From Spirochaetales bacterium (GTDB lineage Bacteria > Spirochaetota > Spirochaetia > Treponematales > UBA12059): a stretch of 11,087 bases of DNA. The DNA lies in NCBI GenBank assembly GCA_016938515.1, contig JAFGUM010000567.1, positions 1-11,087 of the forward strand. Reading direction: 5' to 3'. Positions within the stretch are counted from its first letter, which is position 1. Each line of letters begins with the position of its first letter. Below, in pieces: positions 5,206 through 11,087 of this stretch. The position numbers were made by a program, and so were the translations under genes. The notes under the pieces are model-generated. The model was not told where the DNA came from. It saw only the letters and a list, made by a program, of their open reading frames with translations, and ran no database searches.

Positions 5206-6747
5206 ATGCCACGCACTATTACTATTTTTGATACGACGCTCAGGGACGGTGAACAGGCTCCCGGCTGCAGTATGAACCTTGGAGAAAAAATAGAGGTGGC
5301 CCGCCAGCTCGCGACTCTTGGCGTCGACGTCATAGAAGCCGGTTTTGCCATCGCCAGCCCTGGAGACTTTATATCGGTACGGGAAATCGCGCGGTCGGTA
5401 CGGGGACCCATCATCGCCAGCCTGTCGCGAGCCCTTGAAAAAGACATAGATCAGGCGTGGGAAGCGATACGCGATTCAGAGCGCCCGCGGATACACACCT
5501 TCATAGCCACGAGTCCCATCCATATGGAGCACAAGCTCAAGATGAGCCCGGAGCAGGTAGTGGAGCAGACGCGCGCCATGGTCAGGTACGCCAGGAACCT
5601 GTGCGCGGATGTAGAGTTTTCCGCCGAGGATGCGTCTCGCTCAGACCCCGCATTTCTATGTCGAGTGTTTCAGGTAGCCATAGAAGAAGGCGCTACGACT
5701 ATCAATGTGCCCGATACCGTGGGGTATTCGGTGCCCGATGAGTTCGCGGCCCTCGTGCGAGCCGTACGTGAAGGTGTGCCAGACATAGACAAAGCCCGAA
5801 TCTCGGTGCACTGCCATGATGACCTGGGCTTGGCGGTAGCAAACAGCCTCGCGGCTATAAAGGCCGGCGCCGAACAGGTTGAGTGCACGGTTAACGGGCT
5901 CGGAGAACGGGCCGGAAACGCGGCGCTCGAAGAAATAGTCATGGCGCTCAAGACGCGCGCGGAGAGTTTCGACGCGGTGTGCTCCGTGCGCACAACAGAA
6001 TTGCACAGGACGAGCCGTCTCGTTTCAACCGTCACCGGCGTGAAAGTGCAGCCCAACAAGGCCATAGTCGGCGGCAACGCCTTTGCGCACGAAGCGGGGA
6101 TACACCAGCACGGCATGCTGGCCAACAAGGCAACCTACGAAATTATGACGCCAGAATCCATAGGATTGCCCCACAACGAGATGGTCTTGGGCAAGCACTC
6201 GGGCCGGCACGCTTTCGAGGAGCGTCTCGAGTCGCTGGGGCTCAAGGTTGACGAGGCAGACATGGCCGGCATCTTCGCCGCGTTCAAGGAGCTCGCCGAC
6301 AAAAAGAAGGTGGTTAGCGATCGCGACATAGAAGCCCTGGCGCTCGGCAGGACCCGTGCGAGCACCAAGCACTACGCTCTCGACCGCTTCGTAATAAACG
6401 CTGGAACAAACCTCAGCTCCACGAGCGTCGTACGGCTGGCCAAGCTGGGAGGCAGCCTGTCAGAACACGTAGCCGTGGGTGATGGGCCCATCGACGCGTC
6501 GTTCAAGGCGATTGACAAAATTGTGGGAAGATCCATAGTGCTCAGCGATTTTTCGCTTGGCTCTGTTACAGAGGGCAAAGATGCCCAGGGTGAAGCCCTC
6601 GTGCGGATAAGCGTGGATGGTGAACACTTCAACGGCAGAGGACTGTCAACCGACGTCGTGGAAGCCAGTATCCAGGCGTATATCGCGGCAATCAACTCCA
6701 TGGTCAGCGAAACGGGGGTCCGCGATGCGGCGCGTAACGCTCCTTGA
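5206..6747 (+). CDS. leuA: 2-isopropylmalate synthase
   Basis: First committed step of leucine synthesis: acetyl-CoA plus 3-methyl-2-oxobutanoate gives 2-isopropylmalate. The 513-residue length is typical of bacterial LeuA. The catalytic TIM barrel (about 1-270) opens with DTTLRDGEQAPG (9-20), giving catalytic R13 and metal ligand D9. It also has HCHDDLGLAVANS (202-214; ligands H202 and H204) and NGLGERAGNAALEE (230-243; N238). The linker has the conserved NAFAHEAGIHQHG (291-303). The C-terminal LeuA allosteric domain (about 385-500) ends with GRGLSTDVVEASIQAYI, so leucine feedback is plausible. This N-terminus and the NGLGERAGNA pattern separate it from the citramalate synthase encoded next. 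AAGGAG at 5194-5199 sets the start. Its last 23 bases overlap the start of cimA. Confidence 0.96.
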   Translation: MPRTITIFDTTLRDGEQAPGCSMNLGEKIEVARQLATLGVDVIEAGFAIASPGDFISVREIARSVRGPIIASLSRALEKDIDQAWEAIRDSERPRIHTFIATSPIHMEHKLKMSPEQVVEQTRAMVRYARNLCADVEFSAEDASRSDPAFLCRVFQVAIEEGATTINVPDTVGYSVPDEFAALVRAVREGVPDIDKARISVHCHDDLGLAVANSLAAIKAGAEQVECTVNGLGERAGNAALEEIVMALKTRAESFDAVCSVRTTELHRTSRLVSTVTGVKVQPNKAIVGGNAFAHEAGIHQHGMLANKATYEIMTPESIGLPHNEMVLGKHSGRHAFEERLESLGLKVDEADMAGIFAAFKELADKKKVVSDRDIEALALGRTRASTKHYALDRFVINAGTNLSSTSVVRLAKLGGSLSEHVAVGDGPIDASFKAIDKIVGRSIVLSDFSLGSVTEGKDAQGEALVRISVDGEHFNGRGLSTDVVEASIQAYIAAINSMVSETGVRDAARNAP

Positions 6748-8314
6748 TTCAACCCTGCGCGATGGTGCGCAGGGTGAGGGCGTCAGTTTCTCCGTAAGCG
6801 ACAAGGTCAACATCGCGCTCGCGCTGGATGAACTGGGCGTCGACTTCATAGAAGCTGGCAATCCTGGCTCCAATCCCAAAGACCTGGAGTTTTTTCGCGA
6901 GGCGGAGAAGCTGGAACTACGACACGCCAAGCTCGTAGCTTTTGGCTCGACGCGCAAGAAGAATATGGCGGCTGCCGATGATCCGGGACTGGCCAGCCTC
7001 GTATCGGCTGGTACTGACACGGTAGTTATCTTTGGCAAGAGCTGGGACTTCCACGTAGAGCGCATTCTAGGCGTCAGCCTGGAAGAAAACCTGGCCATGA
7101 TATCCGATACGGTCTCGTACCTCACGGGTCTTGGCAAGCGTGTGATCTACGACGCGGAGCATTTTTTTGACGGCTACGCCGCGCATCCCGACTATGCCAT
7201 GACTACGATCAGAGCCGCAGCCGGGGCTGGTGCCGAGTGCCTCGTGCTATGCGACACCAACGGTGGCAGCCTGCCTTCGCGCATCAATGAATGCACGGCC
7301 ATGGTTACCTCGGAGTTCTCTGTGCCGGTTGGGATACACGCGCACAACGATTCCGGGTTGGCGGTTGCCAATTCGCTGACGGCGGTGGAGGCGGGGGCCG
7401 CACACGTGCAGGGTACGCTGGCCGGCTTTGGAGAACGGTGCGGCAACGCCAACCTGTCTACCATCATTGCGGACCTGAAGCTCAAGATGGAAATGGATTG
7501 CCTGATGCCAGAGTCCCTGCAACGCCTGAGCGGGATTACCCGTGCCGTAGCGGAGATTGCCAACGTTACCTTCGACGAAGGGATGCCCTTTGTAGGGCTC
7601 CACGCCTTCGCCCACAAGGCGGGCATGCACGTAGATGCCATAACAAAAGATCCAGTGTCGTTTGAGCACGTACCCCCAAGCCAGGTAGGAAACGCCCGGC
7701 GATTCCTCGCCTCGGAAGTAGGAGGCCGGGCACTGGTCATGGACCGCGTCCAGCGCCTGGAACCAGGCGCGACCAAAGATTCACCTCTCGTTATAACCGT
7801 TGTACAGAAGCTCAAAGAGATGGAGGCGCAGGGATACCAGTACGAAGGAGCCGAAGCTAGTCTGGAACTGCTCATGAAAAAGGCAGCGGGCAAATACAGG
7901 CCGTTTTTCGAGCTGGGGCACTATCGGACCATAGGTGAGCAACCGAGTACCGACCACGCGCACTGCGCCACCGCGATGGTCAAGATAACCGTAGACGGCG
8001 TTTCAGAACTATCTGCTGCTGAAGGCAACGGACCGGTTCACGCGCTGGATCGTGCGCTCCGTCGCGCTCTTGAACGGTTCTACCCGGGGCTGGCTGACAT
8101 GCGCCTCAAAGACTTCAAAGTGCGCGTCATCGATTCCGGCGGCAACACCGGAGCACGGGTACGCGTGCTCATTGAGAGCGCCGATCAGAACATGGCGTGG
8201 ACGACCATAGGAGTATCCACCGACGTTATCGAGGCTTCCTGGATAGCGCTGGTCGATTCAATCGAATACAAGCTCATCAGCGATATAGAGCACCGCTATA
8301 AGGCTTACCTCTAG
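6725..8314 (+). CDS. cimA: (R)-citramalate synthase
   Basis: Condenses pyruvate and acetyl-CoA to (R)-citramalate, the entry to threonine-independent isoleucine synthesis. From ATG 6725 it has 529 residues, the normal size for the CimA type found in Geobacter and many anaerobes. The TIM barrel begins DSTLRDGAQGEG (8-19). The CimA-like AGNPGSNPKD (44-53) and FGSTRKK (73-79) are present. Metal ligands are D8, H205 and H207 in HAHNDSGLAVANS, and N241 in GERCGNANL. A C-terminal LeuA-type regulatory domain (about 415-525) ends with GVSTDVIEASWIAL. The frame stays open upstream to ATG 6617, but that start adds 36 residues lying inside leuA and unlike the family, so ATG 6725 is chosen; a G-rich stretch just before it is a weak ribosome site. 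The overlap with leuA suggests coupled translation. A homocitrate synthase role is less likely given these motifs. Confidence 0.93.
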   Translation: MRRVTLLDSTLRDGAQGEGVSFSVSDKVNIALALDELGVDFIEAGNPGSNPKDLEFFREAEKLELRHAKLVAFGSTRKKNMAAADDPGLASLVSAGTDTVVIFGKSWDFHVERILGVSLEENLAMISDTVSYLTGLGKRVIYDAEHFFDGYAAHPDYAMTTIRAAAGAGAECLVLCDTNGGSLPSRINECTAMVTSEFSVPVGIHAHNDSGLAVANSLTAVEAGAAHVQGTLAGFGERCGNANLSTIIADLKLKMEMDCLMPESLQRLSGITRAVAEIANVTFDEGMPFVGLHAFAHKAGMHVDAITKDPVSFEHVPPSQVGNARRFLASEVGGRALVMDRVQRLEPGATKDSPLVITVVQKLKEMEAQGYQYEGAEASLELLMKKAAGKYRPFFELGHYRTIGEQPSTDHAHCATAMVKITVDGVSELSAAEGNGPVHALDRALRRALERFYPGLADMRLKDFKVRVIDSGGNTGARVRVLIESADQNMAWTTIGVSTDVIEASWIALVDSIEYKLISDIEHRYKAYL

Positions 8315-8323
8315 GAGAACATC

Positions 8324-9646
8324 ATGGGAATGACGATGACGCAGAAGATACTGGCGGCTCATACGGGAATGGAGACTGTCGCCGAAGGGCAGCTCGTTGA
8401 AGCTCGCCTCGATCTCGTGCTGGGCAACGACATAACGGCTCCGGTGGCCATCGACGAGTTTGAGAAGATTGGCGCTGCCGCGGTGTTTGATCGTTCGAAG
8501 ATTGCTCTGGTTCCAGATCATTTTGCTCCGAACAAGGACATAAAGGCCGCTTCGCAGTGCAAGCGCATGCGGGAATTTGCCAGGGCCATGAACATCGAGC
8601 ACTACTTTGAAGTAGGCGAAATGGGAATAGAGCACGCGCTCATACCTGAAAAAGGGCTCGTGCTGCCCGGAGACGCGGTTATTGGAGCCGACAGCCATAC
8701 CTGCACCTATGGCGCGGTAGGGGCTTTCTCTACGGGCGTAGGTTCAACAGACATGGCCGCGGGCATGGCATCGGGTACCGCCTGGTTCAAAGTGCCTGGA
8801 GCGATACGCGTTACGCTGACCGGCGAACCGCGCGGCTGGGTATCCGGTAAAGACGTGGTGCTGCACCTGATAGGCGCAATCGGTGTGGACGGAGCTCTGT
8901 ACCGCTCGCTGGAATTCACGGGCGCCGGCATAGCCTCCCTGTCTATGGACGAGCGCTTTACCATAGCCAACATGGCTATCGAAGCGGGTGCCAAAAATGG
9001 CATTTTTCCCGTTGACGACACAACCAAAGCGTGGGCTGCGTCTGTTTCGGGCAGGAGCTATACCTCGTACCAGCCAGACGATGATGCTATCTACGGCAGC
9101 GAGGTGGTCATAGATATGTCTTCGCTGGAACCAACCGTAGCCGCGCCCAACCTGCCTTCCAATACCCGCGCCATATCCGAGGCAACAGGCGTCAGGATAG
9201 ATCAGTCGGTTATTGGTTCATGCACCAACGGACGTATAGAAGACCTGCGCGTCGCGGCGTCCATCATGAGAGGACACAAGGTGGCCAAGGGGGTTCGCTG
9301 CATCGTGTTCCCGGCTACTCAGATGATATACCTGCAAGCCGTGAGAGAGGGGCTCGTAGAAATTTTCGTAGAAGCCGGCGCCGCCGTTTCTACGCCGACC
9401 TGTGGCCCCTGCCTGGGTGGGCACTCCGGGGTGCTGGCCGAAGGCGAAGTGGCTGTGGCTACGACCAATCGCAACTTTACCGGGCGCATGGGGCACGTTG
9501 GCTCCAAGGTCTACCTGGCCAGCCCGGCGGTAGCTGCGGCGGCGGCGATAGCCGGAGAACTGGTAGATCCGTCGGCCATAGCCGCGGCTCCACCACGGGA
9601 ACGATTCCGGCAACCCGGCACGAACGTACAGAGGAGGACAGAGTGA
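8324..9646 (+). CDS. leuC: 3-isopropylmalate dehydratase large subunit
   Basis: Large, iron-sulfur subunit of isopropylmalate isomerase, an aconitase-family enzyme that converts 2-isopropylmalate to 3-isopropylmalate. In operons with cimA it is expected also to act on citramalate. The 440 residues fit the shorter LeuC type (about 420), not the roughly 465-residue E. coli type. The [4Fe-4S] ligands are C300 in GSCTNGR and C360 and C363 in [23 protein letters not shown] (121-135) and NRNFTGRMG (382-390) are conserved aconitase motifs. The last 20 or so residues, rich in Ala, Pro and Arg, extend past the conserved core. AGGAGA (8313-8318) overlaps the cimA stop codon, five bases before ATG 8324; in-frame ATGs at 8330 and 8336 are possible alternatives. 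Its stop overlaps the leuD start by four bases (GTGA), typical of coupled subunits. Confidence 0.96.
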   Translation: MGMTMTQKILAAHTGMETVAEGQLVEARLDLVLGNDITAPVAIDEFEKIGAAAVFDRSKIALVPDHFAPNKDIKAASQCKRMREFARAMNIEHYFEVGEMGIEHALIPEKGLVLPGDAVIGADSHTCTYGAVGAFSTGVGSTDMAAGMASGTAWFKVPGAIRVTLTGEPRGWVSGKDVVLHLIGAIGVDGALYRSLEFTGAGIASLSMDERFTIANMAIEAGAKNGIFPVDDTTKAWAASVSGRSYTSYQPDDDAIYGSEVVIDMSSLEPTVAAPNLPSNTRAISEATGVRIDQSVIGSCTNGRIEDLRVAASIMRGHKVAKGVRCIVFPATQMIYLQAVREGLVEIFVEAGAAVSTPTCGPCLGGHSGVLAEGEVAVATTNRNFTGRMGHVGSKVYLASPAVAAAAAIAGELVDPSAIAAAPPRERFRQPGTNVQRRTE

Positions 9647-10170
9647 GCGCTACTACTGCCAGCGGGCGCGTTTTCAAGTACGGCCGGGACATTGACACCG
9701 ACGTCATCATACCGGCTCGATACCTCAATACCGCCGTGCACGCCGAACTGGCCGAGCACTGCATGGAAGACCTGGACGCCTCATTCGCCAGTACGGTACA
9801 GCCTGGCGACGTCATAGTCGCGCTTGAAAATTTTGGCTGCGGATCAAGCAGGGAACACGCGCCGATCGCCATTAAAGCTTCAGGTGTCAGCTGCGTGATA
9901 GCAGCAAGCTTTGCGCGAATCTTTTACCGCAACGCCATCAATATTGGCTTGCCCATACTTGAATGTCCCGAGGCCGCCCTGGCGATAGAGTCCGGCGACA
10001 AGGTGAGCGTCGATTTTTCTACCGGCATCATAGTCAACGACACCAAAGGTTCGAGCTACCAGGCCCAGACTTTCCCGCCATTCATGCAGAGACTCATAGA
10101 CGCTGGCGGTCTCATTGAATATACGAAGCGGGTGCTGGCTCGAAATAATGCAAAGGATACGGAACGATGA
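9643..10170 (+). CDS. leuD: 3-isopropylmalate dehydratase small subunit
   Basis: Swivelling small subunit that completes the isopropylmalate isomerase active site with LeuC. The 175 residues match the short LeuD type (about 160-175) that pairs with the short LeuC type seen next door. Key motifs are [19 protein letters not shown] (12-30) and the substrate-loop motif [10 protein letters not shown] (65-74), followed by [18 protein letters not shown]. The start is GTG at 9643, with GAGGAGG at 9631-9637 and five-base spacing. The frame stays open far upstream into leuC, but no earlier codon gives a LeuD-like N-terminus and the next in-frame ATG (codon 41) is too late. Its stop overlaps the leuB start as ATGA. 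The same subunit is probably shared between leucine and citramalate-derived isoleucine synthesis. Confidence 0.95.
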   Translation: MSATTASGRVFKYGRDIDTDVIIPARYLNTAVHAELAEHCMEDLDASFASTVQPGDVIVALENFGCGSSREHAPIAIKASGVSCVIAASFARIFYRNAINIGLPILECPEAALAIESGDKVSVDFSTGIIVNDTKGSSYQAQTFPPFMQRLIDAGGLIEYTKRVLARNNAKDTER

Positions 10171-11087
10171 ACTATACCATTGCCCTTATTCCCGGAGACG
10201 GGATTGGTCCGGATGTGGTAAGCGAAGCACGGGCGGTTCTGGAAGCAACAGGAGAAAAATTCGGCCGTGGCTTTGATTTCAAAGAAGTACTGATGGGTGG
10301 TGCCGCCATAGATGCGCTCGGAGAGCCACTACCCGCCGACTCGCTCCGAGCGTGCGCTGATGCTGATGCCGTGCTACTCGGCGCGGTTGGCGGGCCAGCC
10401 TGGGATAACCTCGCTGGAGCTTCGAGGCCGGAAGCGGGGCTACTGGCGCTGCGTGCTGGCTTGGGTGTATACGCCAACTTGCGGCCAGCGCTGATGTTTC
10501 CTTCGCTTGCGGGGGCGTGTCCACTGCGGCCAGAGCTAGTGCAAGGTGGCCTCGACCTGCTCATCGTGCGAGAACTGACGGGCGGCATCTACTTTGGTGA
10601 GCGGGGGCGCAGCGAAGACGGAGAATCGGCGTGGGATACAGAACGGTACTCGCGCCGCGAAATCAGGCGGCTGCTTACGGTAGCCTTTGACGCGGCGGCA
10701 TTTCGCAAGGCAAAGCTGTGCGTCGTTGACAAGGCCAACATTCTGGAATCAAGCAGACTGTGGCGGGAGACGGCCAGGGACATGGCGGCGCACTGGCCAC
10801 GAGTAGAGCTCAGCTTCATGTACGTAGACAACTGCGCCATGCAGCTCGTCAGGAATCCGGGGCAGTTTGACGTGCTGGCTACGAGCAACATGTTTGGCGA
10901 TATCCTTTCTGATGAAGCCAGCATGCTCACCGGCTCCATAGGAATGCTACCCAGCGCAAGCCTGGGGAACGGGGGCCCGGGCCTGTACGAACCAATACAC
11001 GGATCAGCGCCAGATATAGCCGGGACAGATACGGCAAATCCTCTGGCCACCATCCTGTCCGCGGCGATGCTGCTACGCCATTCTTTA
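10167..11087 (+). CDS. leuB: 3-isopropylmalate dehydrogenase, 3' end cut by window
   Basis: NAD+-dependent oxidation and decarboxylation of 3-isopropylmalate to 4-methyl-2-oxopentanoate. In a cimA pathway it is also expected to take 3-methylmalate to 2-oxobutyrate. The first 307 codons are present out of about 350-360, with no stop before the window ends. Signatures include IPGDGIGP (8-15), NLRPA (104-108), and [12 protein letters not shown] (135-146), which with Tyr142 is typical of LeuB, not isocitrate dehydrogenase. Also present are [14 protein letters not shown] (187-200; catalytic K189), metal ligands D221, D245 and D249 (in [11 protein letters not shown]), and the NAD-site motif [14 protein letters not shown] near the end. 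The ATG overlaps the leuD stop (ATGA), with AAGGA about nine bases upstream. No sign of damage is seen; truncation is only by the window edge. Confidence 0.96.
   Translation, partial: MNYTIALIPGDGIGPDVVSEARAVLEATGEKFGRGFDFKEVLMGGAAIDALGEPLPADSLRACADADAVLLGAVGGPAWDNLAGASRPEAGLLALRAGLGVYANLRPALMFPSLAGACPLRPELVQGGLDLLIVRELTGGIYFGERGRSEDGESAWDTERYSRREIRRLLTVAFDAAAFRKAKLCVVDKANILESSRLWRETARDMAAHWPRVELSFMYVDNCAMQLVRNPGQFDVLATSNMFGDILSDEASMLTGSIGMLPSASLGNGGPGLYEPIHGSAPDIAGTDTANPLATILSAAMLLRHSL

Noticed and set aside
6617..6724. N-terminal extension of cimA
   Set aside because: The in-frame upstream ATG would add 36 residues encoded inside leuA; the family N-terminus begins at ATG 6725.
9220..9642. 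N-terminal extension of leuD
   Set aside because: The long open frame is an out-of-frame shadow of leuC; GTG 9643 with a strong GAGGAGG site gives the normal LeuD start.
1..11087. CRISPR array, tRNA/rRNA gene, insertion sequence or prophage
   Set aside because: No regularly spaced repeats, no cloverleaf-like or rRNA-like segments, no transposase or phage motifs were seen in any frame.

Overview
The window reads as ordinary bacterial chromosome: moderate-to-high GC, densely packed genes, strong AGGAG-type ribosome sites, and frequent use of the ATA isoleucine codon despite the GC content. Gene content points to an anaerobic or microaerophilic bacterium that handles amino acids both ways. A flavodiiron protein (O2/NO detoxification) and a 3,5-diaminohexanoate dehydrogenase (lysine fermentation) sit beside a branched-chain amino acid biosynthesis operon. 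Such combinations occur in several anaerobic phyla (for example spirochaetes, Synergistota, Cloacimonadota, Clostridia). The phylum cannot be fixed from this sequence alone.

Layout. (1) Bases 1-2212 are on the minus strand: two overlapping half-size chromate-transporter (CHR family) genes at 2212-1113, then a flavodiiron protein gene starting at 956 that runs off the left edge. (2) A divergent intergenic region (2213-2341) holds a good minus-strand promoter whose predicted start site falls on the transporter start codon, with a dyad over its -35 box. (3) kdd (2342-3382) stands alone on the plus strand. (4) An AT-rich promoter region (3383-3544) precedes a tight plus-strand operon, ilvN-ilvC-leuA-cimA-leuC-leuD-leuB, from 3545 to the right edge, where leuB is cut off. 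Two tandem inverted repeats fill most of the ilvN-ilvC gap.

How the genes work together. CimA makes citramalate from pyruvate and acetyl-CoA. LeuC/LeuD and LeuB can carry this on to 2-oxobutyrate, and also run the parallel leucine chain that starts at LeuA. IlvN (with an IlvB catalytic subunit not in the window) and IlvC then make the dihydroxy acids for valine/leucine and isoleucine. The operon therefore predicts isoleucine synthesis from pyruvate without threonine deaminase. IlvB, IlvD and the transaminase must be encoded elsewhere. No RNA gene, CRISPR array, insertion sequence or prophage was seen. I see no clearly undescribed system; the most interesting signals are regulatory (leaderless transporter mRNA, operator-like dyad, tandem intercistronic hairpins).
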